This document shows, piece by piece, positions 6,734-13,320 of a stretch of DNA of 33,183 nucleotides. The stretch spans positions 1-33,183 of the forward strand of contig CAITUY010000190.1 of the NCBI GenBank assembly GCA_903895695.1, read 5' to 3'. A program made the translations under genes and the position numbers. How positions within the stretch are numbered: the stretch's first letter is position 1; the number at the start of each line of letters is the position of its first letter. The notes under the pieces were generated by a model that saw only the letters and a list, made by a program, of their open reading frames with translations, searched no databases and had not been told where the DNA came from. Source of the stretch: an uncultured bacterium. Its GTDB lineage: Bacteria; Verrucomicrobiota; Kiritimatiellia; CAIKKV01; CAITUY01.

Positions 6734-7891
6734 TCACATCGGGACGATATCTTGAAGCAACCGCGCGAACGCCACGGCGCGAATGCCTTCGCTTAGCGGA
6801 TACGTGTGTTCCCCCGCGTGGATCACATCCAGCGAGGTCAGTCCCAGATCCTGCCGCGCATGGCGCATCGACGGCGTGATCGAGGGGGCGCTGGCGAGTT
6901 TGATCTCAAAGCCGCGGCGTTCCACACCGCGCACGACCAGGAAATCCAGTTCGGCCCCGGTCTGCGTTGCCCAGAAAAAGCACTCCTCCGGTTCGACCCC
7001 GAGCCGCGCCACAAGCTGCTCGATCACGAACCCTTCCCATGAGGCCCCCACTTTCGGGTGGCCTTCAAGATCCCGGCGCGTCGGCAAATTGAGGAGACCG
7101 TGCAATAGCCCGCTGTCCGCTACGTACACCTTCGGCGCCTTCACCTGGCGCTTGCCGATATTCTCGTGCCAGGGCTGAAGTTGGCGCACGACAAGTGCCG
7201 ACGTAAGGACGTCCAGATAATGCCTGACCGTCGTGTCGGCCACTCCGAACGAGCGGGCGAACTCCGATGAATTCCAGGTCTGCCCGTGGTAATGCGCCAG
7301 CATCGCCCAGAACCGCCGCATCGTGCTGGCGGCCACCCGGATACCCAACTGGGGAATGTCACGTTCGACGAAGGTCCGGATGAGCCCGCGGCGCCATTCC
7401 ATACTGTCGGCATCGTTGCGCGCCAGGAATGACCGCGGAAATCCACCACGACGCCACAGCGTCGCGTAATCCGAGATACCCACTTCCTCGGCGTCAAAGC
7501 CGGCGAGCCGGTACAAGGCGATTCGCCCGGCCAACGTCTCAGCGCTCTGCCGCAGCAGTTCCGGCGCCGCGCTCCCTAGAACCAGAAACCGGCAGGGACA
7601 CCGCGGCCGGTCGGCGAGAACGCGCAAGGTCGTGAACAATTCCGGACGCCGCTGCACCTCGTCCAGAATTACCAGCCCCCGCAAGGGCTTCAAGGCCAGC
7701 AGGGGATCGGAAAGCCGAGCGAGATCCTCGTCGTTCTCCAGATCGAAGTCTGTCACGACGCCCCGGTAGTGCCGTCCCACCTGCCGCGCGAGCGTGGATT
7801 TGCCCACCTGCCGCGCCCCCAAGATGGCCACCACCGGGTGCCGCGCGAGCAGGCCCCGTAACGCTTCGACATGATGACGCCGAGGAATCAT
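6734..7891 (-). CDS. AAA-type ATPase with DUF4143 domain
   Basis: Protein of 385 residues. The N-terminal ATPase has the Walker A motif GARQVGKST (25-33) and a Walker B motif LVILDEVQ (Asp77-Glu78). The C-terminal DUF4143 part contains KVYVADSGLLHGLL, then a segment with GAELDFLVV and, further on, FEIKLA, which matches the spacing of a PD-(D/E)xK nuclease-like site. Proteins of this family are widespread and often accompany mobile or toxin-antitoxin loci; their biological role is not established. The start at 7891 is the family-typical N-terminus (IPRRHHVEALRGLL); the ribosome binding site is weak. No obvious partner gene is adjacent. Confidence 0.93.
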   Translation of the reverse strand: MIPRRHHVEALRGLLARHPVVAILGARQVGKSTLARQVGRHYRGVVTDFDLENDEDLARLSDPLLALKPLRGLVILDEVQRRPELFTTLRVLADRPRCPCRFLVLGSAAPELLRQSAETLAGRIALYRLAGFDAEEVGISDYATLWRRGGFPRSFLARNDADSMEWRRGLIRTFVERDIPQLGIRVAASTMRRFWAMLAHYHGQTWNSSEFARSFGVADTTVRHYLDVLTSALVVRQLQPWHENIGKRQVKAPKVYVADSGLLHGLLNLPTRRDLEGHPKVGASWEGFVIEQLVARLGVEPEECFFWATQTGAELDFLVVRGVERRGFEIKLASAPSITPSMRHARQDLGLTSLDVIHAGEHTYPLSEGIRAVAFARLLQDIVPM

Positions 7892-7956
7892 GGCCAGATC
7901 GTACCCTGCATATTCGGCGACTGCAACCGGAAATGCAGGGTTCTTGCGGGACGGGA

Positions 7957-7983
7957 AGACACGCGGTCAGCGACCGCGTCTAT
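7957..7983 (+). repeat. Palindromic repeat copy 4, intact
   Basis: agacacgcggtc (7957-7968) followed by cgaccgcgtctat. The stem acgcggtc / gaccgcgt is 8 bp and perfect, with the loop agc. It lies between the DUF4143 gene and the degraded fragment. Confidence 0.75.
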
Positions 7984-8206
7984 CCCCCGCCTTGTCCGTC
8001 GCGCAAGAGTCGCAGGCGTACCAGATCGGCGCGATCCTGCTCCCGGTAGGTTTCCTTGCTGGCGATGAGGTCGCGCAGACTCAGGAAGGGGACGATCACC
8101 ACAGCCGGGGATTGGATTGTGCGCGGCGCCAAGCAGTGTAGTCGGCCCAGGTCTTGGCTTTGAAGACGAAACCACGGGGCCGGAGGAAGGGATTGAGATC
8201 ATCCAT
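7980..8206 (-). pseudogene. Degraded small gene, two frames
   Basis: On the minus strand an ATG at 8206 opens 36 codons (MDDLNPFLRPRGFVFKAKTW and following, ending RRAQSNPRLW) up to a stop near 8096. An adjacent frame continues with VIVPFLSLRDLIASKETYREQD and ends near 7980. The second segment resembles the C-terminal helix region of nucleotidyltransferase-fold proteins (VPFxSLxDLIxSKE). A single frameshift would join the two parts. I infer a truncated, decayed nucleotidyltransferase-like gene; a short unrelated ORF is possible. Confidence 0.4.
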
Positions 8207-8444
8207 TGGGTCTACTGCTTACTCGCGATTGTGACGGGACAGTCGGGCCCAGACAGGATTTACAGGATTGAGTGAGATCTGGGTTGCCGTGCCGTCGCAT
8301 GCCTTTGCCCTGCGACTTCTACACCAGCAATCCTGCAGAATCCTGTGAATCCCGTCCAATGCTTCTACGGGTGGACCCACGGAGGTGCCTTGCGCCCGAG
8401 AGTAACGAACGGCTGTGATGGAACGCGGGAGCACGGTCATGATC

Positions 8445-8469
8445 GGAGCGGCGCGGCTTCCCGCGCCGG
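8445..8469 (-). repeat. GC hairpin repeat, copy in minus orientation
   Basis: On the minus strand it reads stem CGGCGCGG, loop GAAG, stem CCGCGCCG, then CTCC. The same unit occurs at 10529-10555 and 11420-11446 in plus orientation, with at most one difference. Confidence 0.8.
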
Positions 8470-8615
8470 CTCGTCGCGCGTGCTCCTCGCCACGAGCGGC
8501 CGGAACGCGAATGCGTTCCGCTCCAGGGGCATGGTTGTCTTGTGGACGTGCTGTGTGGAATGCCGGGTCTCTGTCCCCAGTCTGACCCTGTGCCACCCAC
8601 TTCGGGCGACCTACT

Positions 8616-8642
8616 GCACGCGGTCACCGCCCGCGTCTACAG
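8616..8642 (+). repeat. Palindromic repeat copy 5
   Basis: gcacgcggtcaccgcccgcg followed by tctacag. Same left arm core and same ctacag end as copies 1, 3 and 4. It is the rightmost member of the same-orientation series that begins at 4436. Confidence 0.7.
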
Positions 8643-8653
8643 AGCAAGAAAAG

Positions 8654-8685
8654 AAGACACGCTCCGGTTGCCCGGAGCGTGTCTT
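8654..8685 (-). terminator. Intrinsic terminator of the PEP-CTERM gene
   Basis: A perfect 14-bp stem (aagacacgctccgg 8654-8667 with ccggagcgtgtctt 8672-8685) and a 4-nt loop. On the minus strand it is followed by CTTTTCTTG. It starts about 27 nt after the stop of the PEP-CTERM gene. Confidence 0.88.
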
Positions 8686-8711
8686 CAAGGATAGAACCTA
8701 ATCGGGAGAAC

Positions 8712-9341
8712 TTACTTGCGGCGCATGCGCATGGCCACGATGCCAAGCCCCGCCAGCATCAAAGCAACTGTGCTGGGTTCGGGGACCGTCACAACTTGTG
8801 TCGTCTGAATGATTGCCCCGAGCCCATTAGCGTCGGACGAATCAGTGAAGGATTGCGGAGTTCCCGGGGGAGTGGCAGAGGCTCCTTGGACAAGCGTCAC
8901 TGGCGACATCGACGACACACCATAATATGTTCCTGCCGCAATGTTGGCCACATTACCTCCGAGCGCCCCCGTGAAAGTGGAATAAGACAGATTCACTAAC
9001 ACCATATACGTGTACAATCCCACGTCACTCCCTGCACCGGCCCCAGTCGTCCCTGGCGTCTGATACCCAATCGTGTAACGACCGGATAATGTTGTAGCTG
9101 CAGCACCAACATACGTGTCATCACCGTATGACGTCTGGATTGGCCCAGTGACATTACCACCCGGGAAGTTCACGCTTGCGTCTGTACTAACATACAGCAG
9201 CACAGTCGAGGCAGCCGCGAGATTGACACTGGTCTGGTCTAAAGCTTGTGCGCTACTGCTCGACCACCGGAAGTCCACGTCAGCCAACGCTACTGATGCC
9301 ATAAGCACTGTTAGTGCCGTTGCTGTGAGTATTCTGTTCAT
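8712..9341 (-). CDS. PEP-CTERM sorting-domain secreted protein
   Basis: Protein of 209 residues. Residues 1-20 form a signal peptide (hydrophobic core LTATALTVLMASVALA, cleavage near ALA-D). The middle is Ser/Thr/Gly/Ala-rich and beta-like with no recognised domain. The C-terminus VPEPSTVALMLAGLGIVAMRMRRK is a complete PEP-CTERM signal: VPEP motif, hydrophobic helix, basic end. Such proteins are processed by an exosortase; no exosortase gene is in the window. It lies 52 nt downstream of the two-fold repeat protein gene, so both may be read from the promoter at 10168-10197. It ends at a strong terminator. Its base composition is less GC-rich than the neighbouring metabolic genes. Confidence 0.9.
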   Translation of the reverse strand: MNRILTATALTVLMASVALADVDFRWSSSSAQALDQTSVNLAAASTVLLYVSTDASVNFPGGNVTGPIQTSYGDDTYVGAAATTLSGRYTIGYQTPGTTGAGAGSDVGLYTYMVLVNLSYSTFTGALGGNVANIAAGTYYGVSSMSPVTLVQGASATPPGTPQSFTDSSDANGLGAIIQTTQVVTVPEPSTVALMLAGLGIVAMRMRRK

Positions 9342-9393
9342 CTTGTCTTGCCTCTATAGCTTACGCTGTCTCTCGCTACACGAAACACAATGC

Positions 9394-10125
9394 TTACGGC
9401 CACTGATATGGCTTTGTCTGATTCCAACTCATGCTTTGTGACGATTGGTACCAGTACCCTGCACCGACCTTGAGGGCAACATCAGGGACGAACACACTGT
9501 TGTTGTTATCATACCAGCCGGTGTCAGCAGGATCGCCAGGCGAATACACGTATGAATACGTTTGCCAGCTACTTCCCGTCCACGAGAATATTGTGTCGCC
9601 ATCTGACGGGGCCAGACCATTTGTCACTGATCCGGTGGCAGGATAAGCGAAACTCACCATTTGAAATCCTGTTACCAGCGGAACTGTGTTTGTTCCATTG
9701 CTAGCACCAGGGACCTCACCCGCCAGAACGATATTGGTTGCGCCGGGAACCTGTATCCAGAACCCTTCGCCACGAAGGATTGCGTTGGACCCTCCCGTAG
9801 GTGAAGAAGTATCCGTAGGCCCCCACCAACCACTCGCGGGATCGCCAAGCCCGTTATCCACAAATGTATATGCCGCATACCCAGCCCCTGGCATATAGAA
9901 GAATATCGTTGTTGAATCCTGAACAGTCCCGTACGGAAACACGCCGCCAATCGTCGTCGCGTTACCACCTACCGCGTTGAATGGAAGGGAGATCATTGAA
10001 AACCCCGCAGGCAGCGACAATTTCGCATACCCGACCGCATTGACGCTATACACTGGGTCGGCCGCTTGCGCGACCAAACCCGCCGCGAGAACCCCCCCTG
10101 CCACGATTGCCAACAGCCGTTTCAT
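9394..10125 (-). CDS. Secreted protein with two similar halves
   Basis: Protein of 243 residues with a signal peptide (MKRLLAIVAGGVLAAGLVAQA). I chose ATG at 10125 because GAGGAGG lies directly upstream and the signal peptide starts there; the longer frame has no such support. The mature part opens with DPVYSVNAVGYAKLSLPAGF, which I have seen at the start of secreted proteins of Kiritimatiellota/Verrucomicrobiota-like bacteria. Two halves align by eye: LPAGFSMISLPFNA, a Gly-Asp-Pro turn (GLGDPASGWW) and GEGFWIQ in the first; VTGFQMVSFAYPA, SPGDPADTGWYDNN and GAGYWYQ in the second. No enzyme motif. A cell-surface or matrix role is a guess. Confidence 0.85.
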   Translation of the reverse strand: MKRLLAIVAGGVLAAGLVAQAADPVYSVNAVGYAKLSLPAGFSMISLPFNAVGGNATTIGGVFPYGTVQDSTTIFFYMPGAGYAAYTFVDNGLGDPASGWWGPTDTSSPTGGSNAILRGEGFWIQVPGATNIVLAGEVPGASNGTNTVPLVTGFQMVSFAYPATGSVTNGLAPSDGDTIFSWTGSSWQTYSYVYSPGDPADTGWYDNNNSVFVPDVALKVGAGYWYQSSQSMSWNQTKPYQWP

Positions 10126-10167
10126 TGTGACTCCTCCTCGATTTGGTTCTATCTGTATCCTGTAACA

Positions 10168-10197
10168 ACTATAGTGCCGAGGCTCAGGTACCGTCAA
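10168..10197 (-). promoter_or_regulatory. Sigma70-type promoter of the two-fold repeat protein gene
   Basis: On the minus strand, TTGACG (10197-10192), an 18-nt spacer and TATAGT (10173-10168). Transcription would start near 10161, giving a leader of about 36 nt that carries the GAGGAGG ribosome binding site. Confidence 0.75.
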
Positions 10198-10378
10198 CAC
10201 GATTTTTGTGTTTTTTCCGCCCTGCGGACCTGATGACACTGTGCATAGGATAGCGCGGTGATCGGTTAACGTCAACAGTCAATTGACAAATTCCGGAGCG
10301 GATGCAGCGCATTTCTGTGGTTAGAGCCCAAAAGTCGGGCACTGGCAGCCCGGCGGAAACGGAATCTGCACGAATACC

Positions 10379-10455
10379 GGCTCGCGAGGACGCTCGCCCT
10401 CCAAGGAAATTGGTGCATTCTTGAATTCTTTGGAGGGCGAGCGTCCCCGCGAGCC
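10379..10455. repeat. Long inverted repeat, 25-nt arms
   Basis: Left arm 10379-10403 (ggctcgcgagg...ccctcca) and right arm 10431-10455 pair at 24 of 25 positions. The pairing continues imperfectly inward (ccaaggaaatt against ccaaagaatt). Such structure could act as a bidirectional terminator or be a dispersed repeat. Confidence 0.85.
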
Positions 10456-10528
10456 GCGACCGATTGAATTGCCGCGCCCTCGCGGTCCCGGATGGGTTCA
10501 TTTTGTATTTGTGAACGCATGAAGATAA

Positions 10529-10555
10529 CCGGCGCGGAAAGCCGCGCCGCTCCCG
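10529..10555 (+). repeat. GC hairpin repeat, copy 2
   Basis: Stem ggcgcgg, loop aaag, stem ccgcgcc, then gctcccg. One difference from the copy at 11420-11446. Confidence 0.8.
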
Positions 10556-10655
10556 CAACCCTCGCTTGGTGTGTGGGTCCTCGCACTCTTCAACCGCTTG
10601 CACCGTGCCCGCCCTTGCGCTATCTTGCCGCCATCGTCAAACAGGAAAGGACACC

Positions 10656-11312
10656 ATGAAGACACGACTTGCTCTTGCTTGCTTCTGCGGTATGGCCTTC
10701 GCACTCGTCTCCGCCCCAGCCCGGGCGGCGGACGTGAAGTCGATCGCGCTCGTGGATGCCGGGTACGCGGCGCCCTGTAACGTCGAAGGAATTCGCGCGC
10801 AGGTCGAACACTACTTGAACGTTCCGGTGACGCTCCGAACGATCAAAACACCAAAAGGCGATCGGACGGAAAAGGAGTGGTATGACGCGCTTCAGAAGAC
10901 TCGCACGAGCAATGACGTGCTCGTGATCGGTCTGGTCGCCGTGACGAACCTCACTACCCACCAGGGATTCGTGCCGCAAATCGCCACGGGCATCGTCAAC
11001 GTGCCGGCGTTGCGCACCAATGACACGGTCGCCTTCGAAAAGCGCATCCTGCGCCTCGTCATGCGTGACGCGGCTTTCCTGGCCGGTCTGTCGCCGTCGC
11101 TGGATCCGCTCTGCGTGACCCGTCAGTACAAGACGCTTGCGGATCTCGACAACCTGGGAATGAACTATTTCCCACCTTACCAGATCACGTTCGCCAAGAA
11201 TGCGGCGTCCCTGGGGCTCAAGCCTGTGCACGACTTCAAGGCCGAAATGCTGAAGCGCCGCGCCGCGAAACCGCCGGCCCCGCCCGCACCACCGACGCCG
11301 CCGGCGAAGTGA
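10656..11312 (+). CDS. Secreted archaemetzincin-like protein lacking the zinc site
   Basis: Protein of 218 residues. The ATG at 10656 follows AGGAAAGG and opens a signal peptide (MKTRLALACFCGMAFALVSAPARA). The body follows the layout I know from archaemetzincins: a strand SIALVDAG, a helix CNVEGIRAQVEHYL, NDVLVIGLVAVTNL in place of the conserved hydrophobic strand, then FEKRILRLVMRDAAFLAGL where HELGHxLGL would stand, followed by CVT (for CVM) and LADLDNLG. The zinc ligands are replaced: Arg137, Asp138 and Phe141 occupy the HExxH positions, so no zinc protease activity is expected. The C-terminus is Pro/Ala-rich (from about 205). The gene is convergent with the Gly/Pro-rich protein gene. The gene itself is secure; the fold assignment is my inference. 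Confidence 0.82.
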   Translation: MKTRLALACFCGMAFALVSAPARAADVKSIALVDAGYAAPCNVEGIRAQVEHYLNVPVTLRTIKTPKGDRTEKEWYDALQKTRTSNDVLVIGLVAVTNLTTHQGFVPQIATGIVNVPALRTNDTVAFEKRILRLVMRDAAFLAGLSPSLDPLCVTRQYKTLADLDNLGMNYFPPYQITFAKNAASLGLKPVHDFKAEMLKRRAAKPPAPPAPPTPPAK

Positions 11313-11388
11313 GTGGAGAGTGTAGCCACACTGCCACAGTCGCACCTACGAAAGAGGGTTGCGATTGGACTCTCCAAAAGCGTCTTTG

Positions 11389-11450
11389 CCGCCCGGAGCG
11401 GAGCCGCTTCCGGCTCCGACCGGCGCGGGAAGCCGCGCCGCTCCCGTAGA
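11389..11450 (+). repeat. GC hairpin repeat, copy 3, with an extra hairpin
   Basis: The hairpin gagccg-cttc-cggctc (11401-11416) precedes the shared unit CGGCGCGG-GAAG-CCGCGCCG (11421-11440) and ctcccg. It lies between the convergent ends of two genes and could also help terminate transcription, although no T-run follows. Confidence 0.75.
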
Positions 11451-11502
11451 GGCAGGTTAGGTTTTCGAAGAGGGCCTCAAGCCGTCTGCCGTCTTGGGCA
11501 TT

Positions 11503-12417
11503 TCACGGCACCACTGGCGGCAGGACGCCTTCCTGGACCAGTTGCTGATCCATTTCGGGCGTCAATTGGATGGGCAGGGGCGGACCTTTGGCCCCGCGGG
11601 CGCGGATGAGATCCATCTGGTACTGCTGGATATGCTGCTGGAGCGCGTCTCCGGACAGGGTATTCGTCACGCCCATCTGCGCCCTGCGGGCGGCCATCAC
11701 GGCATCGCGTTCCGTGGTATAGCGGTCACCGGGTGCCGTCGAGGTGGGTGTAGCGGCGGCCGTCGCGGTGGCAGGCACCGATGAAACGGCCGTCGCACCG
11801 CTCGCTGCTCGCGGCGCGACTGGTGGCGGGACGCCCGCATTTTGGCCTGCCGTTCCACCGTGCGAATATGCGGGACGCGAGGAGGGCATGAAGCCGGAGC
11901 CACTGCCCGCTCCGGGCCCGCCGGCCGTTTGGCCTGCCATCATGCCGGGCGGGAATGCCGGGCGGCCAACTCCAGGCCCGGGGCCGGGCATAGGCGCGGG
12001 CCCAGGCGCAGGTCCGGCGCCCGCCATGCTGGCGACATCGCTCATCGTGAGCCGGCTCTCCTGATCGCCCTTGCGCACCAAAGCCGTCTCGCCCTCGTAG
12101 TCGGCTTCGACCAGCGTGATGCCATCCTCGGAATCGCCGACGGTCAGAAAATAATTCTTTTTGGTGGCCGTGTCGACGAGGCCCACCTGGAGGCGACCGG
12201 TCAGGGCATGGCGCGTGACGGCGCACATCTTGAGCGTCTTGGTGAAACTGTCGGCCGGCGGGAGCGGCTTGCCATTGGCGCCCAGCCCGGGCACCGGCGC
12301 AGGCGGCGCCTCAACGCCGAACGGCATGCGGTCGAGGATGACCTGATAGCGCGTGAAGTCCGCACGACACAGGGAGGCCGAAAGCATGCCAAGGACGATG
12401 ATCCAGCAACGTTTCAC
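11503..12417 (-). CDS. Periplasmic Gly/Pro-rich protein, possibly GspC/PilP-like N-domain
   Basis: I chose GTG at 12417 (304 residues) because AAAGGA lies 5 nt upstream and a signal peptide begins there (VKRCWIIVLGMLSASLCRA); the longer frame lacks both. Residues about 21-140 look like a compact beta domain (FTRYQVILDRMPFG, MCAVTRHALTGRLQVGLVDTA, YFLTVGDSEDGITLVEADY, ESRLTMSD), a pattern reminiscent of the GspC/PilP homology region that reports periplasmic mini-domains. The middle is low-complexity Ala/Gly/Pro, and the C-terminus is a charged helix ending QEGVLPPVVP. It follows the small membrane protein gene on the same strand, 187 nt downstream, with two repeats between. Function unknown. 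Confidence 0.82.
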   Translation of the reverse strand: MKRCWIIVLGMLSASLCRADFTRYQVILDRMPFGVEAPPAPVPGLGANGKPLPPADSFTKTLKMCAVTRHALTGRLQVGLVDTATKKNYFLTVGDSEDGITLVEADYEGETALVRKGDQESRLTMSDVASMAGAGPAPGPAPMPGPGPGVGRPAFPPGMMAGQTAGGPGAGSGSGFMPSSRPAYSHGGTAGQNAGVPPPVAPRAASGATAVSSVPATATAAATPTSTAPGDRYTTERDAVMAARRAQMGVTNTLSGDALQQHIQQYQMDLIRARGAKGPPLPIQLTPEMDQQLVQEGVLPPVVP

Positions 12418-12507
12418 AGGATCCTTTATACCACAAGTCGGGGACGAAGGAAACACCCAACGGCCAGCTTTGACGGCCATGACGAGGGAACGCAAAGTGA
12501 CTACTGA

Positions 12508-12533
12508 GACCGGCCTCAACGCGGCCGGCTACA
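12508..12533 (+). repeat. Palindromic repeat, ctacag-tail member
   Basis: Stem ccggcc (12510-12515) / ggccgg (12523-12528), loop tcaacgc, then ctacag. The same loop and tail as copy 3 at 5856, with a different stem. Confidence 0.65.
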
Positions 12534-12551
12534 GAAGAGAAACCAAGCGCC

Positions 12552-12579
12552 CTGTGGCCGCGGGCGTTGACCGCGGTGC
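12552..12579 (-). repeat. Palindromic repeat, minus orientation
   Basis: On the minus strand it reads gcaccgcggtcaacgcccgc followed by ggccacag, close to copy 3 (5856-5884). Together with 12508-12533 it forms an inverted pair between two genes. Confidence 0.65.
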
Positions 12580-12604
12580 GAAGGCAGGGAGGGTGAACAG
12601 CCCC

Positions 12605-12832
12605 CTACTCGCGAAACGTCGGCTTGAACAGGACGGCGACAATGGTGGAACCGACGCCGAGGAGCACGGACAGGAATACGATGTGGACGAACGCTGAGAC
12701 TACCGGATGGCCGGCGAGCCCGTTCGCGCCAGCCGACGGCCCCGCCGAAGTCGTGGCCTGCGCCTCGGCGACACGGCACAGCACCGTCGCGCCGATCGCG
12801 ATCGCCATCTGCTGGAACCTTTTGGTCTTCAT
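12605..12832 (-). CDS. Small membrane protein
   Basis: Protein of 75 residues. The ATG at 12832 has AAGGAACCGAA directly upstream, and a signal sequence follows (MKTKRFQQMAIAIGATVLCRVAEAQA). After a short Ser/Ala/Gly linker comes one clear transmembrane segment (VVSAFVHIVFLSVLLGVGSTIVAVLF) and a short basic end. The longer open frame upstream is not used. No family recognised. It is the first gene of a two-gene minus-strand run with the Gly/Pro-rich protein. Confidence 0.75.
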   Translation of the reverse strand: MKTKRFQQMAIAIGATVLCRVAEAQATTSAGPSAGANGLAGHPVVSAFVHIVFLSVLLGVGSTIVAVLFKPTFRE

Positions 12833-12929
12833 TTCGGTTCCTTTGATACCGTATCGCCACTTGCACAACAATCGGGGCGCACCTGATTTTGCATCAGGGA
12901 AATCCCTATGGGGAAAGTGATGGGAAGAG

Positions 12930-12966
12930 CCTTCGTGTGCCCACGCAGATGCTCGCCACACGAAGG
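12930..12966. repeat. Hairpin with 10-bp stem
   Basis: ccttcgtgtg (12930-12939) pairs perfectly with cacacgaagg (12957-12966) around a 17-nt loop. It lies between the small membrane protein gene and the nested inverted-repeat element. Confidence 0.75.
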
Positions 12967-12979
12967 TAGTGCGAATTTT

Positions 12980-13243
12980 ACCACCCGCTCCGCTGGAGGC
13001 ACAGAGGCACGGAGGGGGAAGAGGGGAGAACGCATGGGGCGACGCAATCCATCCTCTCGTGCACTCACCACCCGGTGTTGCGCGAATTTGGTACAGGGCC
13101 GTGGCTCTCACGGTACTGGTCAGGCGCCTTTCAAGGCCCCGCCCTGTGCCAAATTCGCGCAACGTTTCCTCGGGGAGAAGGAGCGGAGCAGACACGAAGC
13201 CAAGTCTTCTCCGTATCTCTGTGCCTCCAGCGTAGCGGGTGGT
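12980..13243. repeat. Nested inverted-repeat element, about 264 bp
   Basis: The outer arms 12980-13006 and 13217-13243 are 27 nt long and pair with a single mismatch. Inside, arms 13077-13099 and 13141-13163 are 23 nt long and also pair with a single mismatch (a G-T type difference). No open frame inside looks like a protein. It ends 77 nt before the aminotransferase start. It could be a non-autonomous element or two repeats inserted one into the other. Confidence 0.85.
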
Positions 13244-13320
13244 TCAACTCTCGACATTAGATGCGTCTGCCCTGCGACTTCCGTCTTCTGGCGGCATGTT
13301 GGATTTGCTAGGGTCGGGCC

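Larger units (their letters stand above)
8207..8653. other. Gene-free stretch made of short repeats
   Basis: No reading frame here looks like a protein. It contains an inverted repeat (gacaggatttacaggatt 8252-8269, with a copy matching at 16 of 18 positions inverted at 8339-8356), a GC hairpin shared with two other sites (8445-8469), a second hairpin ggaacgc-gaat-gcgttcc (8501-8518), and repeat copy 5 (8616-8642). The right end is the terminator of the PEP-CTERM gene. Confidence 0.7.
10198..10655. other. Gene-free divergent region with hairpins
   Basis: It separates the minus-strand secreted protein from the plus-strand archaemetzincin-like gene. It contains a 25-nt-arm inverted repeat (10379-10455) and the GC hairpin repeat (10529-10555). 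No convincing small protein was found. Confidence 0.65.

Noticed and set aside
4436..8642. Integron cassette array with attC sites
   Set aside because: The palindromes lack the GTTRRRY/RYYYAAC core sites and no integrase is present, so I call them only repeats that separate modules.
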